Shown: one piece after another, positions 1 through 8,688 of the stretch
Layout of the letters: each line of letters starts with the position of its first letter
Numbering within the stretch: position 1 is the first letter of the stretch
From: Haloarcula argentinensis DSM 12282
Lineage (GTDB): Archaea; Halobacteriota; Halobacteria; Halobacteriales; Haloarculaceae
DNA length: 64,000 bases
Assembly: GCA_000336895.1 (NCBI GenBank)
Contig: AOLX01000014.1
Coordinates: 1 to 64,000 of the forward strand
Reading direction: 5' to 3'
Made by a program: the position numbers and the translations under genes
Notes under the pieces: generated by a model
Told to the model about the DNA's origin: nothing
The model's input: only the letters and a program-made list of their open reading frames with translations
The model's database searches: none

Positions 1-25
1 GCTCAGAGATGTGTATAAGAGACAG
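1..25. other. Sequencing adapter (Nextera mosaic end) at contig edge
   Basis: Bases 7-25 read AGATGTGTATAAGAGACAG, an exact match to the 19-bp Tn5 mosaic end used in Nextera libraries. The six bases before it match the adapter stem except for one base. This is not genomic DNA. It marks the end of an assembled contig, so whatever lay upstream of the first operon, for example a dmsR-type regulator, is absent for technical reasons. Confidence 0.95.
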
Positions 26-71
26 GTCGGCGACACCGTGAGTGCGAACGGACTGGCGCGGCCCGCAGCCG

Positions 72-80
72 TACTTAAAC
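72..80 (+). promoter_or_regulatory. Candidate TATA box of the dms-like operon
   Basis: TACTTAAAC is the best archaeal TATA-like element upstream of the gene at 139, predicting transcription from about 100-105. A CGAAC half-site at 45-49 sits about 22 bases before it. This is similar to the placement of the full CGAACATGTTCG palindrome before the nar promoter, but only one arm is present here. The assignment is by inspection only. Confidence 0.4.
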
Positions 81-138
81 CGCTTCATAATACAGCGCGT
101 TTCCTACCAAGTTCCGAGAGGAATCGACAACTAGAGCC

Positions 139-381
139 ATGAATAACCCACAGGAGCCGAGATTGACGCCGATTGATGAGTGGGAAGATGAAGCAACAGC
201 GATGCTTGACGGCGTCGACTACGACACTGACTTGGGACTACGGATGGCTCGTGACGCGATTCGTGTCTCGAACGGGGAACTGAGCGACGCCGAATTCCAC
301 GAAAAGTACCACGAGGCGGTACTGGCGGAGTTCGGTGAAGACGAGCGGCCGACCAAACCCGAGGGATTCGACGATGACTGA
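139..381 (+). CDS. Small acidic protein at head of the dms-like operon (DmsE position)
   Basis: An 80-residue acidic protein with no signal peptide, membrane segment or cysteines. Homologues occur in front of haloarchaeal molybdopterin oxidoreductases and are sometimes named '4Fe-4S ferredoxin N-terminal domain' proteins, although this one has no cluster ligands. Its place directly before the catalytic subunit matches dmsE in the Halobacterium dmsREABCD operon; that is a positional match recalled from the literature, not an alignment. Its last bases overlap the start of the next gene (ATG at 374, stop at 379-381), so the two are almost certainly co-translated. A role in reductase assembly or electron transfer is possible but unproven. 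Confidence 0.75.
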   Translation: MNNPQEPRLTPIDEWEDEATAMLDGVDYDTDLGLRMARDAIRVSNGELSDAEFHEKYHEAVLAEFGEDERPTKPEGFDDD

Positions 382-2869
382 CAACGATGGCCTGTATCGG
401 CGCGACGTACTGAAAGCCGGAGGCGCGGCTGCTGCACTCGGTCTCGGCGGCGGCGAGTTCCTCCAAGGACTGGCCGAACGCGGAGACGAAACGGCAGCGG
501 CAAAGCGCGACCCGGGTATCGAGAGCTACGTCGGGCAGAACGACGTCATCCAGACCGTCTGCTCGCCGAACTGCCGCGGGAAGTGTCCCATCGACGTCCA
601 CGTCCGCGACGGACAGGTGAAGAAGGTCGAGCCACATCCGCCGGAAGACGAGCAGTACAAGCGGGCCTGCGTACTCGGGCTCTCGCACACCCAGCGTGTG
701 TACGATCCGACGAGGCTGAAATACCCGATGAGGCGGACAGACTGGTCGCCCGACGAGCCAAACCCCGATGGACGCGGTCCAGACGCCGAATTCGAGCGCG
801 TCTCCTGGGACGAGGCGCTCGATCTGGTCGCCGACAAAATGCAGTCGTTGAAAGCAGATTTCGGCCCGGAAAGTGTTCTCTTCCATGTGGGATTCGGGAA
901 TTACGGACAGTCCGGACAGGCGTTCAGTCGCCTGGCCTCCCTGTTCGGCTCAACCCAGCCTGCGTCCACAATTGATACCAACGTTGGCCGCGGATTCAAC
1001 CGGGTCACTGGGACCGGCTTCTACTTACCCTCGACGAACGAATCCGAGGACTGGGAGAACGCAAACACCATCATCGTCTGGGGGTCGGATATCTTCTCCA
1101 GCCAGTTCCAGATGGACGCCTCGAAGGTGCTCGATGCTGTTGAGAACGGAGCGAAGCTCGTCGTGGTCGACCCGGTGTACACGACGACAGCGTCGAAAGC
1201 CGACCTGTGGCTCCCGGTCAAGCCCGGGAAAGACGTGCATCTCGCGCTTGCGATGATGCACACCGTCTTCGAGGACGGGACGTACGACGAACAGTTCCTC
1301 CGGAAGCGTACAACGGGCCCGGCACTGGTTCGGAAAGACACCGGCACCCTGCTCAAGTCGAGCACCGTCTTTGAGGACGGCAGCGACGACAAGGTGGTCG
1401 CTGTCGAACAGGGCAGCAACACGCCGGTCGAACTCGAACCTGAGACCGACGGCCCGTATGCGCTGTTCGGTGAGTTCACCGTCGACGGCATCGAATGTGA
1501 GACAGCACTGACCCGACTCCGAGACCACGTCGCTGACTACGCCCCATCGAAAGTCGCGGAGCAGACCGGTGTCGATGCGGAGAACATCCGCACTGCAGTT
1601 CGGTGGCTGGCGACTCGTGGTCCCGGTGGCATCGCTCCAAGTTACGCTCTCGGGCGATACAAACACGGGCACATCTTCGGACAGACCTACGCGATGCTGA
1701 TGGGGCTGACCGGAGACTACGGTCAGCATGGAAACATCCACGCGCACCATTCCGGCGGTGCGACGCTCAGTACCGGCGGCTGGAGTACTCCCGAAGACGC
1801 CGACCCTGGACCATCGGTGCGCTTCTCCGACTACCCGGACGCGATGATCGACGGTGACCCGCACAAGATCAGGGCCGCCTACTCGATCGAGTCGAACATG
1901 ATGGGCAACCAGTTCCCGGACCGGCAACGGTTCAGAGAGGCTATCAACAGCCTCGAGATGTATGTCGTCGCAGATATGCACCACACGGATACGGTCCAGC
2001 ATGCGGATATCATCTTCCCGGTCCCACACTGGTTTGAACAGGAGGACATCGTTTCCAGCTGGGGGTCACACCCACACATCAGCTATCGACACAAGGTTCA
2101 GGAGCCAATGTGGGAGGCCAGAGACGACTACTACGCGATTCGCGGGCTCGCAAAGCGACTCGGATTCGGAGATTATTTTCCGGAGACAAAACGCGAACTG
2201 CTCCGGGAACTCGCCAGCCGGGACGACGCCATCGACTTCGAAACGCTGTCCGAGCAGGGGACACAGAAGAAGCAGAACATTCCCATCGTCAAGTTCACCG
2301 ATGCGTTCCCCACTGACACGGGGCGAATCAAGATGTACGATGATGACGCCCCGAGCGAGGAAGGCGTGACGTTCGACCTCCCGCGGCCACTCGAAGACCG
2401 GACGGCCGACGACTACGAGAAGGCCGACGAGTACCCGCTGATGTTCATGCAGAAGCACAGTCGGTTCCGCATCCACTCACAGTACGAGATGCTGAACTGG
2501 GTGCGTGAGGTCAACCCCGAACCGCAGCTGGACATCCATCCGTCGGATGCGAAGGCTCGCGGTATCGAGGACGGCGAGTACGTCCGCGTGTACAACGACC
2601 GCGGCGAGATGATTGTGAAGGCGAAGTACAACGAGGCGTTCCAGCCGGGGCTGGTAAACACTGACCAGGGATGGTGGTCACGTGACTACCTCAAGGGTCA
2701 CCACAACGACCTCACGCACAACGAGGTCAGTGAAATCGGCCAGACGATGTCGTTCTACGATGTCCGCGTCGCCGTCGAGCCGGCTCCCGACGACCTGGAC
2801 ACGGAGAAGTACGAAACGGACAACCCGCGTGGGACTGGCGCTGAAACATCACGTGCAGGAGGTGACTAA
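374..2869 (+). CDS. dmsA: DMSO/TMAO reductase-type molybdopterin catalytic subunit (DmsA-like)
   Basis: An 831-residue complex-iron-sulfur molybdoenzyme. The N-terminus carries a twin-arginine signal (YRRDVLKAGG followed by an Ala/Gly-rich stretch), so the enzyme is exported folded and faces outside. Cys63, Cys67, Cys71 and Cys99 form the FS0 [4Fe-4S] motif, followed by molybdopterin-binding domains and a C-terminal beta-barrel domain. The start at 374 is preferred over an in-frame ATG at 335 because it overlaps the upstream stop and puts the Tat motif at residues 8-11. With FeS, NrfD and TorD genes behind it, it is most likely a terminal reductase for DMSO/TMAO. Thiosulfate, polysulfide or arsenate reductases share this architecture, and I could not identify the molybdenum ligand with confidence. 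Confidence 0.85.
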   Translation: MTDNDGLYRRDVLKAGGAAAALGLGGGEFLQGLAERGDETAAAKRDPGIESYVGQNDVIQTVCSPNCRGKCPIDVHVRDGQVKKVEPHPPEDEQYKRACVLGLSHTQRVYDPTRLKYPMRRTDWSPDEPNPDGRGPDAEFERVSWDEALDLVADKMQSLKADFGPESVLFHVGFGNYGQSGQAFSRLASLFGSTQPASTIDTNVGRGFNRVTGTGFYLPSTNESEDWENANTIIVWGSDIFSSQFQMDASKVLDAVENGAKLVVVDPVYTTTASKADLWLPVKPGKDVHLALAMMHTVFEDGTYDEQFLRKRTTGPALVRKDTGTLLKSSTVFEDGSDDKVVAVEQGSNTPVELEPETDGPYALFGEFTVDGIECETALTRLRDHVADYAPSKVAEQTGVDAENIRTAVRWLATRGPGGIAPSYALGRYKHGHIFGQTYAMLMGLTGDYGQHGNIHAHHSGGATLSTGGWSTPEDADPGPSVRFSDYPDAMIDGDPHKIRAAYSIESNMMGNQFPDRQRFREAINSLEMYVVADMHHTDTVQHADIIFPVPHWFEQEDIVSSWGSHPHISYRHKVQEPMWEARDDYYAIRGLAKRLGFGDYFPETKRELLRELASRDDAIDFETLSEQGTQKKQNIPIVKFTDAFPTDTGRIKMYDDDAPSEEGVTFDLPRPLEDRTADDYEKADEYPLMFMQKHSRFRIHSQYEMLNWVREVNPEPQLDIHPSDAKARGIEDGEYVRVYNDRGEMIVKAKYNEAFQPGLVNTDQGWWSRDYLKGHHNDLTHNEVSEIGQTMSFYDVRVAVEPAPDDLDTEKYETDNPRGTGAETSRAGGD

Positions 2870-2871
2870 CG

Positions 2872-3702
2872 ATGACGAACTATGGCCTCGTAATCGACCA
2901 GGAGCGGTGTATCGGCTGTCAGGCATGCGCAGTGTCGTGTAAACAGGAGAACAACGTCCCGATGGGGCAGTTCTGGAACCGCGTCCTGACGGAGGGCGGC
3001 GACAAGATCGACACTCCGTCCGGTGGCTACCCAGATGACGGCGGCAGTGGCTCGCTGGACATGCAGTACCAGCCGACGGCGTGCCAGCACTGCGAAAACG
3101 CGCCCTGCGTGAAGGTCTGTCCGGTCAACGCGACGTACACACGGGACGACGGAATCGTCGAAATAGACTACGACAAGTGCATCGGCTGTCGCTACTGCAT
3201 GGCCGCCTGTCCGTACAACGCGCGGGTGTTCAACTGGGACGAACCCGAACATATGCCCGAGGCGGGAACGGGCGACGTTGCCGCCCGGCCACAGGGCGTC
3301 GTCGAGAAGTGTACGTTCTGTAGCCATCGCGTCGACGAGGGACTCGATCCGGCTTGCGTCGTCAACTGCCCCGCCGACGCACGCATCTTCGGCGACCTCG
3401 ACGACGAGGGGAGTACTGTCTCGAAATACATCAACGAGTACGAGACGGACCAGCTCCTCGAAGACCGCGGGACGAACCCGAAGACGCACTACATCAGCGG
3501 CGAGATGAGTCCCGGTCGGCCACAGACGTCGGATAAAATGGAGAGCGAACTTGACGATGTCTCTCCGTGGTCCGACGGGGCCGAGGACGTACCAGCTGAG
3601 GCCAGTGAAAGCGACAGCAGTGGCTCGGGTGGAAGCCACCACTCCATCGAGGGTGATGCAGCTCCACACGTCCCAGCAGTGGGGTCCGGAGGTGATGACT
3701 GA
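2872..3702 (+). CDS. dmsB: Four-cluster ferredoxin subunit of the reductase (DmsB-like)
   Basis: A 276-residue electron-transfer subunit that passes electrons from the membrane anchor to the catalytic subunit. Four cysteine groups are visible: CIGCQACAVSC near the N-terminus, CQHCENAPCVKVC, CIGCRYCMAAC, and the split CTFC...CVVNC. All four sites have full cysteine sets, so four [4Fe-4S] clusters are expected, unlike NarH, which has one [3Fe-4S]. The C-terminal 60 residues are acidic and Ser/Gly-rich and extend past the usual family end. There is no signal peptide; export by hitch-hiking with the Tat-bearing DmsA is the family norm. Two bases separate it from dmsA, and its stop overlaps the next start. 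Confidence 0.9.
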   Translation: MTNYGLVIDQERCIGCQACAVSCKQENNVPMGQFWNRVLTEGGDKIDTPSGGYPDDGGSGSLDMQYQPTACQHCENAPCVKVCPVNATYTRDDGIVEIDYDKCIGCRYCMAACPYNARVFNWDEPEHMPEAGTGDVAARPQGVVEKCTFCSHRVDEGLDPACVVNCPADARIFGDLDDEGSTVSKYINEYETDQLLEDRGTNPKTHYISGEMSPGRPQTSDKMESELDDVSPWSDGAEDVPAEASESDSSGSGGSHHSIEGDAAPHVPAVGSGGDD

Positions 3703-4997
3703 TGGCCGCTGACACATCCCGAATCGCGATTCCGGCCTTCGGGACGAAAGGAAAGCTGTGGCTCGGGCTCCTCGCGACCGTCATAGTCGCTGGACTGGCA
3801 GCCTGGGGCTACCAGCTCACGACGGGCCTTGTGGCCACGGGGATGCGCAACGTCTTCTCGTGGGGGCTGTACATCATGATGTTCGTCCTGTTCGTCGGGT
3901 TATCTGCTGGGGGACTCATTATCTCCAGCGCACCGAAGTTCTTCCACTCACACCGCTACGAAGGATTCGCACGACTCGGGGTGCTGGTCAGTCTCGCGTG
4001 CATCACCGTCGCAGGGCTGCTCATCCTCCCAGACATCGGGCGGCCCGAGCGGCTCTACCAGTTCTTCACCTCGCCGGACTTCCGCTCGCCGATGGTGTGG
4101 GACTTCGGCATCGTCATTCTCTACGGCGTGCTAAACCTCTGGTATCTGTGGCTCCTGACGCGCCGTGACCTTGCTGCACGGGGGTCGCCACTCGCACTGG
4201 GTGTCGATGACACCGACGCCGGACGTGAGCGTGACCGCACGCTCATGTTCTGGACCGCGGCACTCGCACTCCCGACTGCGGTCGCCCTCCACTCCGTGAC
4301 CGGGTGGATCTTCGCGACGCAGATCGGGCGTGGCGACTGGTTCAGCCCCCTCGTCGCACCGGTGTTCATCGCCAAGGCGCTCGTCTCCGGCCTCGGATTG
4401 TTGCTGGTCGTGTCGGTCCTCGCAGACCGGCTCACGAACTACGAGGTCGACCGCGAGGAACTCACAAGTCTCGGCAAGATACTCGGTGTCTTCCTCGCGC
4501 TGCACGTGGTGTATCTGCTCGCGGCGGAACGACTGCCCCACGCCTGGGCGAACCACTTCGAGTTCTGGGCCATCACCAGTGGCTTCCTCATCGGTGAGTC
4601 CGTCTACTTCTGGCTCTGGACCGTTGTCGGCGGCGCAGTCCCGCTTGTCATGCTGATGATTCCATCGCTCCGGAAGCGCGTGTCGGTCATCTTTACCGCG
4701 AGCCTTCTCGCGGTCTTCGGCACGATGTTCGAAGGGGTCCGGCTGGTGTTTACAGGATACGAGGTCGCTAACATCGACCTCCCACCGGGCATCTCGCTCG
4801 GTGGCGAGTACGCCGGCATCACGACAGACATCTGGGCGACTGCGGGGGCCTACACCCCGACGCTAGTCGAGGTTGTTGTCACCCTCGGTATCGTCGCCTT
4901 CGGTGCGCTCATCGTCACGCTCGGCCTGAAGTACGTCCCGATCCAGCGAGTCGACGGACAGTACGCGACTGATGGCGGCACAAAGGAACGACAATGA
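3702..4997 (+). CDS. dmsC: NrfD/PsrC-family membrane anchor (DmsC-like)
   Basis: A 431-residue polytopic membrane protein with about ten hydrophobic segments starting near residue 18. It belongs to the NrfD/PsrC/DmsC type of quinol-oxidising anchor and would take electrons from menaquinol and hand them to the ferredoxin subunit. These anchors carry no heme, and no obvious paired heme histidines are seen. The start overlaps the stop of the FeS gene by one base (TGATG), and its own stop overlaps the chaperone gene by four bases, so the operon is translationally coupled throughout. Confidence 0.88.
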   Translation: MAADTSRIAIPAFGTKGKLWLGLLATVIVAGLAAWGYQLTTGLVATGMRNVFSWGLYIMMFVLFVGLSAGGLIISSAPKFFHSHRYEGFARLGVLVSLACITVAGLLILPDIGRPERLYQFFTSPDFRSPMVWDFGIVILYGVLNLWYLWLLTRRDLAARGSPLALGVDDTDAGRERDRTLMFWTAALALPTAVALHSVTGWIFATQIGRGDWFSPLVAPVFIAKALVSGLGLLLVVSVLADRLTNYEVDREELTSLGKILGVFLALHVVYLLAAERLPHAWANHFEFWAITSGFLIGESVYFWLWTVVGGAVPLVMLMIPSLRKRVSVIFTASLLAVFGTMFEGVRLVFTGYEVANIDLPPGISLGGEYAGITTDIWATAGAYTPTLVEVVVTLGIVAFGALIVTLGLKYVPIQRVDGQYATDGGTKERQ

Positions 4998-5581
4998 CTG
5001 GACAGACTGATACCCCCACCACACGCGAGCAGTCACCCGAGCGCGACACTGGAAGCGATGGGTTTCGGTCGGACGCCGCGGCAACGTACGCTGTCCTCGC
5101 CGAATGTTGGCGAGAACCGACCGAACAACTGACCGAAGCCATTGAGGCCGGTGAGTTGGCCCCGGTGGTCGGTGACATCGGCTCGGCCGATCGCCATCGT
5201 CTCAGGACCGAGTACACCCGACTGTTCATCGGTCCAGCGGGACCGCCGTGTCCGCCCTACGAGAGTGTCTATCGTGACGGTGAGGACCCGGATGCACTCG
5301 GCCCGGTCAAGGGTCCAGCCACGACGGCCGTCGTGCGCTGGTACAGGGAGTTCGGCGTCCAGCCCGCGGCTGCCCATTCGGACCTCCCGGACCACATCGC
5401 CACGGAACTGGAGTTCGCCGCCTACCTCGCAGAAGCGGGCTTCGACGAACAGCTCAACCAGTTCTTCGAGGAACACCTCGCTGTCTGGGCTGACGAGTTC
5501 CTCAGGCAAGTCGAGACAGAGACACGGGAACCGTTCTACGCGTCGCTGGCAACGACGACCCGAGAGATACTCTGTCAGTAG
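4994..5581 (+). CDS. dmsD: TorD/DmsD-family molybdoenzyme chaperone
   Basis: A 195-residue cytoplasmic chaperone of the TorD/DmsD/NarJ type. It shows the family patterns: EYTRLFIGPAGPPCPPYESV in the middle, then an ATELEFAAYL helix. Such proteins bind the Tat signal of the apo-catalytic subunit and hold it until molybdopterin is inserted. The gene overlaps dmsC by four bases and is the last gene of the operon. A second member of the family (narJ, 9536-10216) serves the nitrate reductase, so the two chaperones are probably client-specific. Confidence 0.88.
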   Translation: MTGQTDTPTTREQSPERDTGSDGFRSDAAATYAVLAECWREPTEQLTEAIEAGELAPVVGDIGSADRHRLRTEYTRLFIGPAGPPCPPYESVYRDGEDPDALGPVKGPATTAVVRWYREFGVQPAAAHSDLPDHIATELEFAAYLAEAGFDEQLNQFFEEHLAVWADEFLRQVETETREPFYASLATTTREILCQ

Positions 5582-5790
5582 CGGCTCACCGGGGCGTTCC
5601 CGGGTTTGTCGCGGCGGTCGACTGTCTCTTCACCCCCAATACGCGCTCAAAAGTGCCTACGCACCGATCACCATCGCGACGAGCACGGGATACAGCTCCC
5701 GCAGGCGGTCGCACAGTGGTCACAGCGATGGAGCCCAGCGGATGCAGGAATGGGGCATGACAGACGAGAAGCCGGAACTGCGGTGCCGCC

Positions 5791-6423
5791 CTACTGTGCG
5801 TCGCGTCGCTCCCACGCCTGTACCGTCGGGAGCGACCACCCGCGGCCGATGCCCAGCCCCCGGGCCAACAGCACCGCGAGTGCGCACCCGGCCGATGCCA
5901 CGCTGACGCTGACGCCAATCTGTGCCAGCGCCCAGAAGGCGAAGCCGCCGATAACAGCACAGGACGCGTAGAAGTCCTCGCGGAGAATAAAGGGCGTCCG
6001 GCCCAACAGCAGGTCCGAGATTGCGCCGCCGCCCGCCGCGTTGACTGTCGCCAGCGCGACGACGGCGAACACCGGGAGGCCAGCCTGCTGGCCCAGCAGC
6101 GCCCCAGTGGTCGAGAACGCGGCCAGCCCGATGGCGTCGGCTGTCAGGACCACCGGGTGCTGGTGGCCGTCGTCGAGGAAATGCACGAATAGCACAGCGG
6201 CGGTGACACCAAGCAGCGACAGGGCGACTTCGCCGGGGGACTGCAGGGAGTTCGGAACGCTGTTCAACAGCAGGTCCCGCGTCGTCCCGCCACCCAGCGC
6301 CGTCATCACGCCGACGACCGTGACACCGAACACATCGTAGCGCTCTTCGATGGCTTTCGCCGCGCCGACGAATGCGAACCCGACCAGCCCGATAGCGTTC
6401 ATCACCGCAAACGGATCGGTCAC
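5791..6423 (-). CDS. TRIC-type channel family protein (UPF0126)
   Basis: A 210-residue membrane protein with about seven segments built as an internal duplication. Each half carries the family signature, GGGTTRD in the first and GGGAISD in the second. UPF0126 proteins are prokaryotic relatives of trimeric intracellular cation channels; the transported ion here is unknown. The frame opens with GTG at 6423; an ATG seven codons later is an alternative start. It lies alone between the convergent dms-like operon and the end of the nar cluster and has no visible functional tie to either. Confidence 0.85.
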   Translation of the reverse strand: MTDPFAVMNAIGLVGFAFVGAAKAIEERYDVFGVTVVGVMTALGGGTTRDLLLNSVPNSLQSPGEVALSLLGVTAAVLFVHFLDDGHQHPVVLTADAIGLAAFSTTGALLGQQAGLPVFAVVALATVNAAGGGAISDLLLGRTPFILREDFYASCAVIGGFAFWALAQIGVSVSVASAGCALAVLLARGLGIGRGWSLPTVQAWERRDAQ

Positions 6424-6595
6424 GCTATCCTCCTGGTCCGCCCGGACCTGTCACGTACCCGACCGTGCGCGAGTCGGATCGCCGCCACGAGTATAGCGGT
6501 CATTACCGTACTACTACGGGTGCGGACAATTATGCCTTTAGACCTGCTCTGCCGGCGCGTTATTCGTTAGCACGCCTTGGTACCAGCGATCACAC

Positions 6596-7834
6596 CTACG
6601 GCTTGACTGTCTCCAGCACCCAGGCCTCGGGTGTTTCCCGGCGGACCTCGAACGGGTCGAAGGCCTCGCGTGGGGCTTCCGCGAGCTGGCCTAGGAATTG
6701 TCCGACCGGCGTCGGATCGCGGTCGCTGACGAGGACGAACGGTTCACCGCTGTCCAGCGCGGTGAACTGGTCTCGAACCAGATCCTTGCGTTCCTGTGGC
6801 GGCAGGCCCCGGATATCGGCGGTCGGGCCGACGCCCACCTCGCCTGCGGTGTCGAGGGCGGACTCGACGGCGTCCCCGAGGTCGCTAACAGTATCTGGCA
6901 CGTCGCCGGGTGCTGGCGTCCCCTGCAGGTCGTGCGAGAACGGGAGTTCGGCCAGCACCGCCGCATCGAGATCTCCTAGCGCGTCGCCGGTAAACAGGTC
7001 GTTCGGTTCGCCACAGCAGTCACAGACGTATTCGGCCATATTGACGATGGTCCCGAGCACCGGCACGTCGTTGTCGCGGAACAGTTCGACGGTTCGGCTG
7101 GTGTCGCTGACGCTCGCGTGAAACGGCGTCGTGACGACGACGACGCCATCGACGGGGACTTCCTGCAGCGTCGTCAGTACCACGTCGCCCGTCCCTGGCG
7201 GCAGGTCGAGCACCAGTACTTCGTCGTTACGCCAGGCGGTGTTCTCGAATAAGTCATCGAGCGCGTCGTGGGCCATCGCGCCGCGCCAGGCCAGCGGCGC
7301 GCCGCTTTCCATCAGGCCGACGCTCATCACGTCCATATCACCTGCGCGAACCGGCAGCGGGTCGCCCTCCTCGCTGGAGTGGACCGGCCCGCTCACCTCC
7401 AGCAGTTCGGGCACGTTCGGCCCGTGGATGTCGGCGTCGAACAGGGCCACGTCGTTGTCAGCGGCCAGCGCACAGGCCAGATGCGTGGCGACCGTCGACT
7501 TGCCGACGCCGCCTTTCGCGCTGGCGACGGCCACGACGTGGTCGAAAGACTCGACGCCGCTTTGCCCCTCACTCGTCGGTGTCGTCCGCTCGACGTGGAC
7601 GCTCCCGACGCCGTCCACGTCGTCGACCGCGTGGAGCATCGCCTGAACGACCTGCGTGCTCGTCTGGCCGTCCAGTGCGGTCAGGTCAGCTTCGATTGTT
7701 ACCTCGCCGTCGGCTGCGTCGATGTTCTCGACGAAGCCTGCGTCGAACACGGAGAGGTCGGCGTTCGGGTCGCGCACGTCTCGCAGTGCGGTTTCGATGC
7801 GGTCGGTCAGTGTGGTGGGCGTTCCGTCAGTCAT
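6596..7834 (-). CDS. mrp: Mrp/ApbC-type iron-sulfur carrier ATPase with DUF59 domain
   Basis: A 412-residue protein with an N-terminal MIP18/DUF59 domain (about residues 8-90) joined to a ParA/MinD-family NTPase with the deviant Walker A GGVGKST. A CDCC group in the NTPase is in the position where Nbp35/ApbC proteins hold a bridging FeS cluster. A short basic C-terminal tail follows. The family carries [4Fe-4S] clusters to apo-enzymes. Here it is the last gene of the nar cluster, two bases after the HEAT-repeat gene, which suggests a dedicated role in loading the clusters of NarG and NarH. ATG at 7834 is chosen because longer frames run through the upstream gene. Confidence 0.88.
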   Translation of the reverse strand: MTDGTPTTLTDRIETALRDVRDPNADLSVFDAGFVENIDAADGEVTIEADLTALDGQTSTQVVQAMLHAVDDVDGVGSVHVERTTPTSEGQSGVESFDHVVAVASAKGGVGKSTVATHLACALAADNDVALFDADIHGPNVPELLEVSGPVHSSEEGDPLPVRAGDMDVMSVGLMESGAPLAWRGAMAHDALDDLFENTAWRNDEVLVLDLPPGTGDVVLTTLQEVPVDGVVVVTTPFHASVSDTSRTVELFRDNDVPVLGTIVNMAEYVCDCCGEPNDLFTGDALGDLDAAVLAELPFSHDLQGTPAPGDVPDTVSDLGDAVESALDTAGEVGVGPTADIRGLPPQERKDLVRDQFTALDSGEPFVLVSDRDPTPVGQFLGQLAEAPREAFDPFEVRRETPEAWVLETVKP

Positions 7835-7836
7835 CG

Positions 7837-8688
7837 TCAGAGGTCGGGCATCCGATTGAGTCTGTCTTCGCCGGGCAGCAGTCGGGCGTCGTTCTCCAGC
7901 GCGCCGCCGAACTGCCGTCGGAACCGTCCGGGATCCACGTCGAGCGACCGTTCGGCGGTCTGTCGGACCACGGTGGCCGGATCGTCGGTGAGTTCGCGCA
8001 GTCGCTCGCGGGCGCGGTCCTCGTCGACGCCACCGAGCATGTGAGCGGCCCACTCGCGGACCCGCTCGCTGTCGTCGCGGCTCTGTTCTAACAGCAGGTT
8101 GGCCATCGCCTCTCCGCGGAGTTTGAACAGCGAGATGGCCGCGTTGCGCCGAACCGCGTGGTGGTCGTCGTCGATGGCGGCCGCGATATCGTCCTCGTGG
8201 GCCTCGCGGTCGACGTTGTCGAGCGTGACGACGGCTTCCGCTCGGACCCACGGATCGGGGTCGTTGAGCAGTTCCACTGCTACCGCTGCGGCCCGCTCGC
8301 CGCCGTGGGCGGTCAACGCCTCGACGGCGAACTGGCGCACGTCGCTGTCGTCGTCGGTCGTCGCAGCACGGGCCAGCGCCGCTACGATTTCGTCCGTCGT
8401 CGCCCGGTCTTTGAGTTCGAGGGCGGCACGCCGGCGGTCGGTCTTCTCGCCGTGTTCGATATCGGACAGCAGCGACGCCACCGCGTCGTCATCGACGGGT
8501 TCGGTGTCGCTAGCGGCCAGTTCTTCGGGCGTGGCCTCGCCAATAGTCACGTCTTCGCGGGACACTTCGATGTCTTCCAGTGCTTCGATATCGGTGTGTA
8601 GGCCCGGGCTGCGTTCGGGGTCCAGTTGCGGGTCCGGGTCCTCTTCGAGGTGCTTCTCAAACTCATCGTCGTCGTGACAGCCCGTCAT
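7837..8688 (-). CDS. HEAT-repeat protein of the nar cluster
   Basis: A 283-residue acidic cytoplasmic protein made of repeated paired helices of HEAT/PBS-lyase type, for example units around VRQFAVEALTAHG, VRAEAVVTLDNV, VRRNAAISLFKL and VREWAAHMLGGV. The first 80 residues are an Asp/Glu-rich extension. Such scaffolds bind partner proteins. Its place between the membrane protein and the Mrp-like carrier, with a four-base overlap upstream, points to an assembly role for the nitrate reductase. No catalytic motif is seen. Confidence 0.82.
   Translation of the reverse strand: MTGCHDDDEFEKHLEEDPDPQLDPERSPGLHTDIEALEDIEVSREDVTIGEATPEELAASDTEPVDDDAVASLLSDIEHGEKTDRRRAALELKDRATTDEIVAALARAATTDDDSDVRQFAVEALTAHGGERAAAVAVELLNDPDPWVRAEAVVTLDNVDREAHEDDIAAAIDDDHHAVRRNAAISLFKLRGEAMANLLLEQSRDDSERVREWAAHMLGGVDEDRARERLRELTDDPATVVRQTAERSLDVDPGRFRRQFGGALENDARLLPGEDRLNRMPDL

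Noticed and set aside
335..373. Upstream in-frame start for the DmsA-like protein
   Set aside because: It lies inside the previous gene in another phase and places the Tat motif after a non-typical 13-residue lead. The ATG at 374 overlaps the upstream stop as expected.
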